Positions 33,973 to 42,817 of a stretch of DNA of 64,000 nt are shown in pieces. The notes beneath the pieces were generated by a model. It was not told the DNA's origin. It ran no database searches and saw only the letters and a list, made by a program, of their open reading frames with translations. Source of the stretch: Candidatus Gastranaerophilales bacterium (GTDB taxonomy: Bacteria > Cyanobacteriota > Vampirovibrionia > Gastranaerophilales > Gastranaerophilaceae); assembly GCA_944324835.1 (NCBI GenBank), contig CALUXV010000003.1, positions 19,687 to 83,686 on the forward strand. The letters run 5' to 3'. Each line of letters opens with the position of its first letter. The first letter of the stretch is position 1. The translations under genes were made by a program, and so were the position numbers.

Positions 33973-36576
33973 TTATAACCTGCTCATTGCTTCATTAAAT
34001 TGAGCCTGCCGTTCGGCTTTATTAAAGAAAGGGAAACCTATTATCTTGTAGTTATTATCATCAATTAATGTTTTCACAGGTATTCCTTCATTTTCAATCT
34101 CCAGCAAAAATTGTTCTTTCCAACTGTCTTTTAATATCAAGTGAGAGCCTTTAGGTTCAATAAAAATCTGGTATTGGTCTGTTATATTGCCATTATGCTT
34201 GGTCATAATAAGTAAGTAATCCGGCTCAAAACGTTCACCGCCATTGAAAGAGAACAATTTTAGCTGTCTTTCATTCCTTATTAAATAAACTTTTTCATAC
34301 TTATCTTTTAAATCCTGTACATGGTCTTTAAAGTATGCAACAAATTCTTTTTCTTCACTTGTTCCATAGTTATCTGTAAATACAAACCAATCTTCATCTG
34401 GTAAGTTCACTTTTAAATGTTCAGAAATAGCTCCATGAGATTGAGACACTCCTTGTCCGTCTCCATGAGGGTCTGTGTAGCTTACAGTTTTATCTTTAAA
34501 CACTTCACATAATTTTTTAGGCTTAAACTCTTTAGAACCTTCATAAGTTTCTTCAATATCAGAAATTTTATCGGCAATCTTTTCTAATACACGTTTACAC
34601 GCTATATATAACTGTTCATTATTTACTTCAGGAATACTTGTTTTAATATTAATTTTAATATTTCCCAGATATTTATGGTCAGTTATAAACTGCCTGATTG
34701 ATGTTAAATTAGGGTAGTATTCTTGTAATATATTAAATTTATAAATATTAAATTGACGTAAAGCCTTATGTACTATTGAGTAATTCCTGTCTGCAATCTG
34801 TGATATAGTGAAGGATTTCGTATACCCTTTTTCTAGTGTATTTGTGTCATCTTCTGAATTTTCCAATAACGTATTTAGAGCTGTTGCTCCAGATGATAAG
34901 TCAATATTATAATCAGCCATTCTTACAGATGGCAACAATTCTGTAATTTTCTTTCTGGATTTTACGACTCGCTCATTTTCAAACACCAAACCTCGTTTAT
35001 AAATATCATCACGCTTAAAATCTTCTTTTAATATGTATGAACATTCCGTAATATTATCCGGTAATAAGCCGATACCTTTCATTGCTGTTGTTAATTCAGA
35101 AATATACAATGAATTATACATGCAGTGGTAATATAATGTTTCACAAATTCTTAATTCATTAGTAATGTCATCATCAAACTTACGTAAAAACCTTTCAGAT
35201 TTATCGGTTGTTGTAAAAGGGCAATATCTTGCACCTCTGCCGATTAATTGTGCTTCTTGTATCGTTTGTTTTCCCGGACCACCATGTCTCTCTGCACTAC
35301 GGGTTTCATATAATCTTACAATATCGAAAAGATTTAAAACATCCCAGCCTTCATTTAACTGGTCTACGGCAAATATACAGCGTATTAAATTATTTCTATC
35401 TTCCAGAGAATTTATTAATAGTTGATAAGTTCCCTTATCTTCTCTACTGTTGACAGAAATACATTTATTATCAGAAAAATCTTCTTTTATCTCTAAAATA
35501 AGTTCTTGTAATGATAAATGACTGTCATAATACGAAAACATTTTAGCCAAGAGCGGATTTTCTGTCTGGGTTCTTATTCTGTTTAAATCGGTAACTGATA
35601 AGTTATCAATCAATGGTCTAAATTGTTCCGTATAAAATTTCTTACTCGAATCAATCTTATCACTTTTAAATAAAATTACAGGTTTTATCGTCTTCTTATT
35701 GTCTTGAAACAGTTTTAATCTGTACTGACTCAACAGTATTGCCTGTAGAACTCTGTCAATTAGTGGTACATGGGATTGAAAAGTTTTAACTTCTTTAGAG
35801 TATCTATCTTCTCTAAACTTTTTCAACGGATAATCTATGATAATTTTCTTTTCATACTCGTTCTTAATATATGGATTTTTCAAGTCGCAAGTAGCTGTAA
35901 ACTCTAATAGAACATTATCTCTATCTGCATTAAATATTCTGTTTACAGTTGTTTCCCAACTGTTTTTATCTTCTTTTTCCCCTTTGGATAAGCCTTTTTT
36001 CGTTTCAATATTGAGGTGGTGGGCTTCATCAGCAATTAAAACAATTTTCTTCTCTGAAAAATCATCATCAGTAATGCCGTTTTCCTTAAATTGAGTAAGG
36101 CTCGTGTGCAACCCTTGAATGGTTGTAAAACATATATTAATATCGTCTTTGTTCCAATCCTGAAAGTTATCAACTGTCCTGATTTTAACAGACTGTCCAT
36201 CAATATTAATCTCGTCATTAAAAAGGTATTTGCTTGAGGTCTGATTTATAAAGTTATCCTTAGTTTTCTGGACGATATTATCAGTGTTGACGAAAAACAG
36301 AAAGTTTCTGTATCCCTTCTTGTAAAGATACAAAATAAGCCCTGCCATAATCAATGTTTTTCCACTGCCTGTAGCCATGTGAAATAATACCTGTGATGGC
36401 TTACGGCATAATCTTTCATTCTCAAAATAGGTTATGAAATTTCTAAACGCAATTTCTTGATACGGTCTTATTGTATATTTTTGAGTGAGATTTTGTGTAA
36501 CATATTTTGGAAGCTCTTTATAAGCTTCCGGAGCATATTCTCTTAATGTCTTTATTTCTTCAAACAAAAAAGTCAT
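33973..36576 (-). CDS. Type III restriction enzyme, Res subunit (helicase-nuclease)
   Basis: 867 residues. SF2 helicase: Walker A HMATGSGKT (66-74), DEAH in LIADEAHHLN, and the later motif FAVDQLNEGWDVLNLFDIVR; QLIGRGARYCPF is motif VI. A C-terminal PD-(D/E)xK nuclease is suggested by FEPDYLLIM and IFIEPKG (about 785-808). With Mod it cleaves DNA with two head-to-head unmethylated sites after ATP-dependent movement. It directly follows mod (TAA then ATG, no gap), the standard type III arrangement. No frameshift is seen, so it appears intact. Confidence 0.92.
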   Translation of the reverse strand: MTFLFEEIKTLREYAPEAYKELPKYVTQNLTQKYTIRPYQEIAFRNFITYFENERLCRKPSQVLFHMATGSGKTLIMAGLILYLYKKGYRNFLFFVNTDNIVQKTKDNFINQTSSKYLFNDEINIDGQSVKIRTVDNFQDWNKDDINICFTTIQGLHTSLTQFKENGITDDDFSEKKIVLIADEAHHLNIETKKGLSKGEKEDKNSWETTVNRIFNADRDNVLLEFTATCDLKNPYIKNEYEKKIIIDYPLKKFREDRYSKEVKTFQSHVPLIDRVLQAILLSQYRLKLFQDNKKTIKPVILFKSDKIDSSKKFYTEQFRPLIDNLSVTDLNRIRTQTENPLLAKMFSYYDSHLSLQELILEIKEDFSDNKCISVNSREDKGTYQLLINSLEDRNNLIRCIFAVDQLNEGWDVLNLFDIVRLYETRSAERHGGPGKQTIQEAQLIGRGARYCPFTTTDKSERFLRKFDDDITNELRICETLYYHCMYNSLYISELTTAMKGIGLLPDNITECSYILKEDFKRDDIYKRGLVFENERVVKSRKKITELLPSVRMADYNIDLSSGATALNTLLENSEDDTNTLEKGYTKSFTISQIADRNYSIVHKALRQFNIYKFNILQEYYPNLTSIRQFITDHKYLGNIKINIKTSIPEVNNEQLYIACKRVLEKIADKISDIEETYEGSKEFKPKKLCEVFKDKTVSYTDPHGDGQGVSQSHGAISEHLKVNLPDEDWFVFTDNYGTSEEKEFVAYFKDHVQDLKDKYEKVYLIRNERQLKLFSFNGGERFEPDYLLIMTKHNGNITDQYQIFIEPKGSHLILKDSWKEQFLLEIENEGIPVKTLIDDNNYKIIGFPFFNKAERQAQFNEAMSRL

Positions 36577-38517
36577 TTACACATCTCCGTAAAAGCTTTT
36601 CGTAAATACTTTTTCTTCTTCTGTTACAGCAAGTTCTTCATCTTCCATATCACAGTAGTTTACATAAAGCAGATTTTTATCCAATACTTCAATCAAGAAC
36701 CTGCGTTTATCTTCTGTTGACAAGTCTTTAAAGTCTTGTTTCGAATTTTTAAGTTTATTTATATCCACCTTATAACTGATAAATTCAGACTCCGTGATTT
36801 GAGGATATAATTCAACAAGTTTGTCATCATCAGCAACCATTATTTCGTCTATATACTTTTGGTTCAGTTCTTTTAATTCGCAATAAACGAAACTTCCACC
36901 GCCTTGCCAGTCTACATCTTTAGAAATACCGCCTTGTTCACCATTTAATGTAGCTTTTAATCTTTCAATTGACACATTATTTATGTATGTCATTTGTTCA
37001 ATCCCAATAAATTGTCTGTTCAATTTTAATGCAACAGACTGGGTAGTTGCGGCGCCCATGAAAAAGTCTAATATAATATCATTCTCTTTTGTACAAACTT
37101 CAAGAATAGATTTTATAAGATTTTCTGGCTTAGAATAATTAAATTTTTCATTTCCAAGAGTTTGTTCTATTTGTTCATTACCATCCTTATTTTTTGAATA
37201 AAACATAAGGTTACTTAAAAAATCTTGGATTTGAAAATCTGAAATTACAGCACTTAATTTCCCACTTTTTTCATCTTCTTCTTTAAATTTGCGAGAATAA
37301 GGAACTGATATATTTAAAAAATCGTAATCATCAGGAAATACAATTGCTCCTTTATCATAATATTCTTGAAAAGTGTCTTTTGTAATTCCCCAAAGCCTTT
37401 TAGGATTATATTTATAGACCTTTTGAGTTTTCGGGTCAATTAAATCAAACGCTGAATTAGGACGTTGAGATTCAACTTTTTGCGTTGTCAAATCAGAAAT
37501 ACGCCAAGGACGTCCTGGAAAATCAGGGGTTTCATAATATTTACGTTTTACAACTCTTCCGACAATATCTGTTTTATCTGTAACATTCGTGTAACATAGC
37601 AACCAATCAAAATCCTGTGAAAGATTGAAAGGAACATCAGATTTACCATTACGAGTTCTTCTTGGTAACGTTGCAACAAAATGTTCTTTACCAAAAATGT
37701 CATCTGCCATTACTTTTAAATAGTGCATACCGTCATCGCTTATGCTTATCCATATAGTTCCTCCTTCACATAACATTCTTTTAGACATTTCCAATCTATT
37801 CTTCATAAATGATAGCCAAGTAGACATATGAAAATTAGAATTATACTTAAAGGCATCCGTTTCTGTTGCTTTATTAAAATAATATGGTGGGTCAATGTAG
37901 ATACATTTAACTCTGCCTTCATATCTTTTAAGTATAGAAGATAAGGCGAGTAAATTATTACCTTTTATTAGTAGATTGTCAGAATCTTGAAATTCAGTTA
38001 TGTTTTCCTCTCCATCTTTCGTATAGCGTTTAGCATTTGTGAACACTTTAGGATCAAGCAATCTATCTACGTCATCAGGTGCTAATAACTCATTGTAATA
38101 GATTTCTTCTCGTTTCTGGTCTTCTTTTGTTTGACCGCCTTCCAAAACGCAGTCTTTATAAGGAAAGGATAAAACCACATCGTTTTTAGAAGAGATAAAT
38201 TGTTCCCTACTATCAATCAATCCAATAGTATTTTTAAACCTTGTGTAAGAGTCTTGCAGAAATGCCTTATTATTTATTGCCCACCCGAAAGCAGTTTTAT
38301 CAAACACAAGCAAGCCGTCTATGTCCGTAAAAAACTGTTCTTTAATTCTGTCATTTGATAGCAAGAGTTTAATCAGGTCTTTATCCATTTTCATGGCACA
38401 TTCATATAATTTATTTCTGAGTAGGTCTTTTCCATTTTCTGAATAAAATCTATTTTCAGGGTCTTGTTTCAATAAATCCAACAACTCAAAATAAAACCCT
38501 TCTCTCTTTTTCACCAT
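36577..38517 (-). CDS. Type III DNA methyltransferase, Mod subunit
   Basis: 646 residues, beta-class N6-adenine methyltransferase: the catalytic DPPY lies near 208 (YIDPPYYFNKAT), before the SAM-binding DFFMGAATT near 484 (canonical form DFFAGSGTT). The target recognition region lies between them (about 280-440), and the C-terminus binds Res. It gives the system its sequence specificity, which cannot be read from the sequence. No simple-repeat tract suggesting phase variation was noticed in the gene. First gene of the mod-res operon. Confidence 0.92.
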   Translation of the reverse strand: MVKKREGFYFELLDLLKQDPENRFYSENGKDLLRNKLYECAMKMDKDLIKLLLSNDRIKEQFFTDIDGLLVFDKTAFGWAINNKAFLQDSYTRFKNTIGLIDSREQFISSKNDVVLSFPYKDCVLEGGQTKEDQKREEIYYNELLAPDDVDRLLDPKVFTNAKRYTKDGEENITEFQDSDNLLIKGNNLLALSSILKRYEGRVKCIYIDPPYYFNKATETDAFKYNSNFHMSTWLSFMKNRLEMSKRMLCEGGTIWISISDDGMHYLKVMADDIFGKEHFVATLPRRTRNGKSDVPFNLSQDFDWLLCYTNVTDKTDIVGRVVKRKYYETPDFPGRPWRISDLTTQKVESQRPNSAFDLIDPKTQKVYKYNPKRLWGITKDTFQEYYDKGAIVFPDDYDFLNISVPYSRKFKEEDEKSGKLSAVISDFQIQDFLSNLMFYSKNKDGNEQIEQTLGNEKFNYSKPENLIKSILEVCTKENDIILDFFMGAATTQSVALKLNRQFIGIEQMTYINNVSIERLKATLNGEQGGISKDVDWQGGGSFVYCELKELNQKYIDEIMVADDDKLVELYPQITESEFISYKVDINKLKNSKQDFKDLSTEDKRRFLIEVLDKNLLYVNYCDMEDEELAVTEEEKVFTKSFYGDV

Positions 38518-39067
38518 GCTACAAACTCTCCTATCCTAGCATTATTAAACTATTAATTCGCTTTTACGACATAACCTGTTTAAAGGATTTTTTATAAAAC
38601 GTTTGAAATAAGTCGTTAGACTGTACTTTTTTTAATAATGATAACAATTCATTCACGTTTTACAAAACGTACAATTTAGTGAATAATTTCAGTAGGGCAT
38701 ATTATTAGAACTTTAGCATTTCTTGTTTTTATACCATAATACTTATTAAATCTTTCTCTTTTAAAATTTGACTTTCCCACAAGAAAGTGACAAATTTATA
38801 GCAAAATTTAATCCAAAATACTCAACCTTTTTGAAACTCAGAAATATATTACAGCAAAAAAATTGTCGATTTCTTTAAATTTGCACCACGCACTGCAAAC
38901 CGCTTGCTTTTGAAATGGACAGAAGCAGGGTTTATTATCGCAGAAGGTGAAGGGAAAAATAGAAAATACAGATTAAATGACAAATATGAAGTTATTTTGT
39001 AAGCCTGTCAAAATGTATAATACAACCCTGCCATTTTGTAAAATATGAGTGTGCTATTTTGTAAAAT
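38518..39067. other. Non-coding gap between mod and hipA with a gene remnant
   Basis: 550 bases. 38518-38834 is AT-rich without coding capacity and should contain the mod promoter (not identified with confidence). 38835-39002 is a coding remnant on the plus strand, listed separately. The hipA 3' end is at 39068. Confidence 0.5.
38835..39002 (+). pseudogene. C-terminal winged-helix remnant (Fic-protein-like)
   Basis: An open frame of about 55 codons ending in TAA, with no start codon or ribosome binding site. It reads IVDFFKFAPRTANRLLLKW, then TEAGFIIAEGEGKNRKYRLN. This looks like the C-terminal winged-helix domain that follows the Fic domain in many Fic proteins, or another HTH regulator. 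The upstream part of the gene is missing, so it is a remnant inside the island. Confidence 0.5.
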
Positions 39068-40303
39068 TTATTTTGATAACAAAAAAGCATCTTCCATTTT
39101 ATTAATTTCGGACTTTGATAATCCCATATTTTTAGCAACCTGCCGCCATTTTGAGGTTTGTTTTTTCATCTCTAAAATAATATTTTTAGCCGTTTCAGGC
39201 ATGATATCAAAATATTCACTTACTTCTAAGGCTAAATCCAAACTTTGTGAGTTATCATGTTCCGTTATGTAAGTGCTTAAAACATTTTTATTGTCATTGC
39301 TTGGATTAACGTCATACAATGGGGATAATCGCCAACCGCCTTCATTTACATATAAAAATCCGTGGTTTCTAAGGTGGTCGTCTGTGTTTGAAATAAGGAT
39401 TGAAAATACAATTCTTTTCCAAAGTTCTGTTAAATCCTCTTTCGGTGCTGCTCCGTATTGTCTTATTGCATCTGCAATATCCATATAACTATGAGTTTGG
39501 CTGTCATTATCAACAGCATTAAGCATACTCATTGCAGATAAGAACGGAACTCGTTGTTCTCCTTTTCTGTCGAAACGTTTTAAAACAATGACGTCTTTAG
39601 TTCCCGCTTTAAGTAAAGACCATTCCTGAACTTTTAAACCGCAGTTTTTAGCAAGTGTAAGTGCAACTGCTTCCCAAAGTACGTTATTTGTAAAATCGTC
39701 TTTTTTAGGAAATTTCGCAATACATAAGTTGCCCTGTTTATCAATAACACTGGCTTTGGGTCTGGCTCCGCCCAGAGATGAACCCGGTGCTAGCAACAGT
39801 TGCAAATCGCTATTCTTTTCTTCTGAAGCTATAACTTTTTCTGTTGCCGCAAGTAATTTAGTTAGATTTACCAATGGCGGAATAGATTTTAAACTACCCG
39901 GGTACAAAAATTCTTCACTGTCTTCTGTTTTGAATCGTAAAGCACCCTGCCTTGCATAATCATTTACATATAAAAGGTAGTCGATTTCATTTAGGGTTTT
40001 GGGGCTTCTGTTTTCTTCTTTTGCAATTTGATTTTCATATCTTCTCATAAGAATTCTGCCCCAGGTATCAGGTGCAGAGTCTCCAAATGAGCCAAACAAA
40101 GGAGTTTGTCGTGGGTTTACCTGTTTACCGAAACCAAAGAATAAGCCAGGTTCTAAAGAAAATGCTTTATTGTTATTTAACCACTCCTTTGAATACTCGA
40201 AATCAGACGTTTCTTTCCCTCTGTTAAAATGAGACCAGAGAGTTCCGACAAAATGATTTTCATTATTTAATTCTATATAAACTAAAATTTTTTTATCAGA
40301 CAT
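39068..40303 (-). CDS. HipA-family serine/threonine kinase toxin
   Basis: 411 residues. HipA kinases phosphorylate glutamyl-tRNA synthetase or other targets and induce dormancy. Motifs: PGSSLGGARPKASV (P-loop-like, about 175), IVLKRFDRKG, the catalytic NTDDHLRNHGFL near 315, and LSPLYDVNPS. The N-terminal HipA domain (LEPGLFFGFGKQV ... FGSFGDSAPDTWGR) is complete, so the protein should be active. The antitoxin-like gene lies 5 bases upstream. Confidence 0.92.
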   Translation of the reverse strand: MSDKKILVYIELNNENHFVGTLWSHFNRGKETSDFEYSKEWLNNNKAFSLEPGLFFGFGKQVNPRQTPLFGSFGDSAPDTWGRILMRRYENQIAKEENRSPKTLNEIDYLLYVNDYARQGALRFKTEDSEEFLYPGSLKSIPPLVNLTKLLAATEKVIASEEKNSDLQLLLAPGSSLGGARPKASVIDKQGNLCIAKFPKKDDFTNNVLWEAVALTLAKNCGLKVQEWSLLKAGTKDVIVLKRFDRKGEQRVPFLSAMSMLNAVDNDSQTHSYMDIADAIRQYGAAPKEDLTELWKRIVFSILISNTDDHLRNHGFLYVNEGGWRLSPLYDVNPSNDNKNVLSTYITEHDNSQSLDLALEVSEYFDIMPETAKNIILEMKKQTSKWRQVAKNMGLSKSEINKMEDAFLLSK

Positions 40304-40308
40304 AAATT

Positions 40309-40629
40309 TTATCCTTCGTCTTTTTTATAACGGACTCGTTGAGGAAGATTATTTTTATCATATATCTTGCCTACAGTATCACTATCAGGGTCCGCAAGGT
40401 TGTAAAGATTATCTATTAAACCGAGTACAAACATGACTTTTGCATAAATACCCATAGAAACACCTGAATCGCCTTTTTCCACTTTAGTTAAGGTAATATG
40501 AGTAATCCCGGCACGTTCCTCCACAAGTGCCATTGTAAGCCGTCTTTTTATACGGGCTTCTTTTAAATCTGCCCCGAGTTTTTTTAATGCTTTATTAACA
40601 GGTATTGGTATTACTGATGTTTTTTTCAT
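40309..40629 (-). CDS. HipB-like XRE-family antitoxin/repressor
   Basis: 106 residues. The helix-turn-helix domain spans about 15-70 (LGADLKEARIKRRLTMALVE, then RAGITHITLTKVEKG). The C-terminal tail is basic. It precedes the HipA gene by 5 bases, as in HipBA operons, where HipB neutralises HipA and represses the operon. The AT-rich palindrome upstream (40666-40688) is a candidate operator. Confidence 0.88.
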   Translation of the reverse strand: MKKTSVIPIPVNKALKKLGADLKEARIKRRLTMALVEERAGITHITLTKVEKGDSGVSMGIYAKVMFVLGLIDNLYNLADPDSDTVGKIYDKNNLPQRVRYKKDEG

Positions 40630-40665
40630 GAGATTAAAATATATTATCGTATATATTATACCACT

Positions 40666-40688
40666 TTAAATATATTATAATATATTTT
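40666..40688. promoter_or_regulatory. AT-rich palindrome upstream of the HipB-like gene
   Basis: TAAATATATTATAATATATTT is nearly self-complementary. A second related segment, TATTATCGTATATATTATA, lies closer to the gene. Their position suggests autorepression sites for the HipB-like protein. Confidence 0.4.
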
Positions 40689-40771
40689 ATTTAAAAATCA
40701 AGTAAAATAAAAAGGTTATGGTAATTGCGTTTAAGGACGTTTAAAATATCGGATGACGCTGGTAAAACTCC

Positions 40772-40820
40772 CTTGGGACGAGGGGGTCGCACGTTCAAAT
40801 CGTGTCATCCCGACCATTTA
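40772..40820. repeat. attR: right copy of 49-bp direct repeat
   Basis: Exact copy of 33790-33838 with only a degenerate tRNA 5' half before it (CGGATGACGCTGGTAAAACTC), so it is not a functional tRNA. It marks the right end of the island. Confidence 0.85.
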
Positions 40821-40822
40821 TT

Positions 40823-40857
40823 TAAACGGCTTTCAATAGTTTCTGGAAGCCGTTTTT
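40823..40857 (+). terminator. Displaced tRNA-Pro terminator
   Basis: AAACGGCTT pairs with AAGCCGTTT, followed by TTAGTTTTT. It lies immediately after attR, where the tRNA's own terminator would have been before integration (inference). Confidence 0.75.
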
Positions 40858-40918
40858 AGTTTTTATAAAAATTATAACTACACCCGCAATTTTTTTTATT
40901 TTTGGATTTTAATCAAGT

Positions 40919-41749
40919 ATGAAAATTTCTTTGCTTAGAAAAATTTACCCTTATTTAAACCATAATATGAAAAATATAAAATGGCGTTCATTGACTGATG
41001 AAGAAATTTTCCGCGCGAAGAATGATATACAGGTTATTGCAAACTGTTTTGATGAAGCAACCCGTTATTCTCTTTGGAACTCAGAAAAAGGAAGAGATAT
41101 TTTAAAGAAACGTATAAAAATACAAAAAGATGCCCAAATGGATCCGGCATATAAAATTACGTTGAATATTGACGGAAAGAATAAAACATATAAAGCGTTG
41201 CTGAAAGATTATATGGGGGCTGATTTTGATTTATATAAAGAATATTCTGACAACTCATTCGGGCTTTCCAGTTTTAATTATTCTAATTCCAAGTTAAGCT
41301 TAGGGATGAATATTGCAATAAGAAAAATGGTAAAACAGCATCCGCTGATGAAACCTTTATTGGCACGTTTATATATGTTCCCTATAATAAAAAACAGAGC
41401 TTGTGAATATAATAAAGCTTCAAATGCTTTTAAATGGTTTACCGGTCAAAATCCTATATCTATTGGAGAAAGTGATTTGAGTTTAAATTTAAAAAAACAT
41501 AAGGATGAAGTTATATCATTGTTAACAGATTTGGGGAATCATAATTCAAAAGAGTACAGTTTTGTAGGAATGACCTCAAACAAAAAAGTAAAAGGTATTG
41601 ATAAGTGGCATTGTTTATCTATAATCGGGGTAAATAATAAAGCAAAAACAGTTAAAATAATTAATAAACGTACTAATTATAAGACAAATATTTCTTTTGA
41701 TGATTTTGTAAATAAATTCAAAGCAATCGTCGGAATAAAATGGGAATAA
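40919..41749 (+). CDS. Unrecognised protein, possible papain-fold cysteine protease
   Basis: 276 residues, no signal peptide or membrane segment. I do not recognise the family. An early cysteine in ANCFDEATRYSLW (about 40-52) and a late WHCLSIIGV followed by KIINKRTN (about 225-248) have the order C ... H ... N of papain/calpain-type active sites, with hydrophobic strands around the histidine. The middle is lysine-rich and helical. No ribosome binding site is visible upstream. It lies just outside the island, before the glycan locus. The enzymatic reading is a guess. Confidence 0.65.
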   Translation: MKISLLRKIYPYLNHNMKNIKWRSLTDEEIFRAKNDIQVIANCFDEATRYSLWNSEKGRDILKKRIKIQKDAQMDPAYKITLNIDGKNKTYKALLKDYMGADFDLYKEYSDNSFGLSSFNYSNSKLSLGMNIAIRKMVKQHPLMKPLLARLYMFPIIKNRACEYNKASNAFKWFTGQNPISIGESDLSLNLKKHKDEVISLLTDLGNHNSKEYSFVGMTSNKKVKGIDKWHCLSIIGVNNKAKTVKIINKRTNYKTNISFDDFVNKFKAIVGIKWE

Positions 41750-41785
41750 ATTATTATGATATAATGATTGTGAGAAGGAGAGTAA

Positions 41786-42817
41786 ATGTCGATTATTGAT
41801 TTAAAAAATTATTTTGCAGATTGCATTAATAATATAAAAGATAAACAAATAGTATTTTGGGGGTGTAGTAATTTTTTAAGTGAAGTATTAGAAAATTACA
41901 GTTTTCAGAATGTCACAGGTATAGTAGATGTAGATATTAAAAAACAAAACACTGATTTGTACGGATATAAAATAATCTCACCGGAAGTCTTGAATACAAT
42001 TAATCCTGATATAGTTGTATTTTCTGTTTATTCTGAAAACAGAAAAAGGTATTCATCGCTGAAATTGGATTTTGAAAAAAAATATCCATCAATAAAGTTA
42101 TATGATAATATTTTTCAACTCTATGATGAAAAATATTCTGTAAAATATTACTGCCCGTACTGTGATAACTTTGATTTTTTTATTAATTTCGGAAACCCTG
42201 TACGTTATAATATAAAATGCCCTAAGTGTGATACATTAGAAAGGCATCGTTTTTTATATTATGTTTATCAAAAATATATTTTAAGTGATGGAAATAAAAA
42301 AATAAAGATTCTGCATACAGCTCCAGAAAAAAGCATATATAACTTATTTGTTTCCAGCAAAAATGTTGATTATACATCAATAGATTTATTTCCGGAAAAA
42401 TATTCTTATGCAAAAAATTGTTTGAAAATGGACGTATTAAATTTAAAATTTGCAGATAATACATTTGATTATATTATAAGTAATCATGTTGTTGAGCATA
42501 TTAAAAATGAAAAATTATTTTTCAAAGAGTTATTGCGAGTCTTGAAACCTGATGGCAAAATGATACTGACAGCGCCTTACTATTCTGAAATGGAATATAC
42601 CTTTGAGGATGCATCAATTGTAACACCTGAAGATTGTTTGAAATATTACGGTCAGTCTGATCATGTTAGAAAATACGGGCGTGATATATATGAGAGATTT
42701 TCACAATATGGTAAAGTAACGGTTGTTAATACTAGAGATTTAATTTCTAAAGATTTAATATCTAAGATGAATTTAACCGGAGTTCAAACAGCAGCGATTA
42801 TAGAAAGAAATAATTAA
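41786..42817 (+). CDS. Rossmann-like domain fused to zinc-ribbon methyltransferase
   Basis: 343 residues. The N-terminal domain (about 18-115) begins IVFWGCSNFLSEVLENY and ends NIFQLYDEKYS; the same domain recurs in the next two proteins. A treble-cysteine zinc ribbon follows (CPYCDNFDFF ... CPKCDTLERHRF, about 122-154), then a class I SAM methyltransferase (VDYTSIDLFPEKYSYAKN, ADNTFDYIISNHVVEHI, LLRVLKPDGKMILTAPYY). It probably modifies a sugar or glycan. AGGAGAG precedes the ATG. First gene of the glycan operon, adjoining the next gene without a gap (TAA then ATG). Confidence 0.8.
   Translation: MSIIDLKNYFADCINNIKDKQIVFWGCSNFLSEVLENYSFQNVTGIVDVDIKKQNTDLYGYKIISPEVLNTINPDIVVFSVYSENRKRYSSLKLDFEKKYPSIKLYDNIFQLYDEKYSVKYYCPYCDNFDFFINFGNPVRYNIKCPKCDTLERHRFLYYVYQKYILSDGNKKIKILHTAPEKSIYNLFVSSKNVDYTSIDLFPEKYSYAKNCLKMDVLNLKFADNTFDYIISNHVVEHIKNEKLFFKELLRVLKPDGKMILTAPYYSEMEYTFEDASIVTPEDCLKYYGQSDHVRKYGRDIYERFSQYGKVTVVNTRDLISKDLISKMNLTGVQTAAIIERNN

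Larger units (their letters stand above)
33790..40820. mobile_element. Integrated island in tRNA-Pro (type III R-M and HipBA), no integrase
   Basis: About 7 kb between perfect 49-bp att-like repeats. It contains res, mod, a winged-helix gene remnant, hipA and a hipB-like gene, all of the intact genes on the minus strand. No recombinase, integrase, relaxase or transposase is visible, so it is either a decayed element, a satellite mobilised in trans, or one that lost its integrase. Confidence 0.75.

Noticed and set aside
40741..40816. Second tRNA-Pro
   Set aside because: Only the 3' half is intact; the 5' half cannot form an acceptor stem or D-arm, so it is an attachment site remnant.
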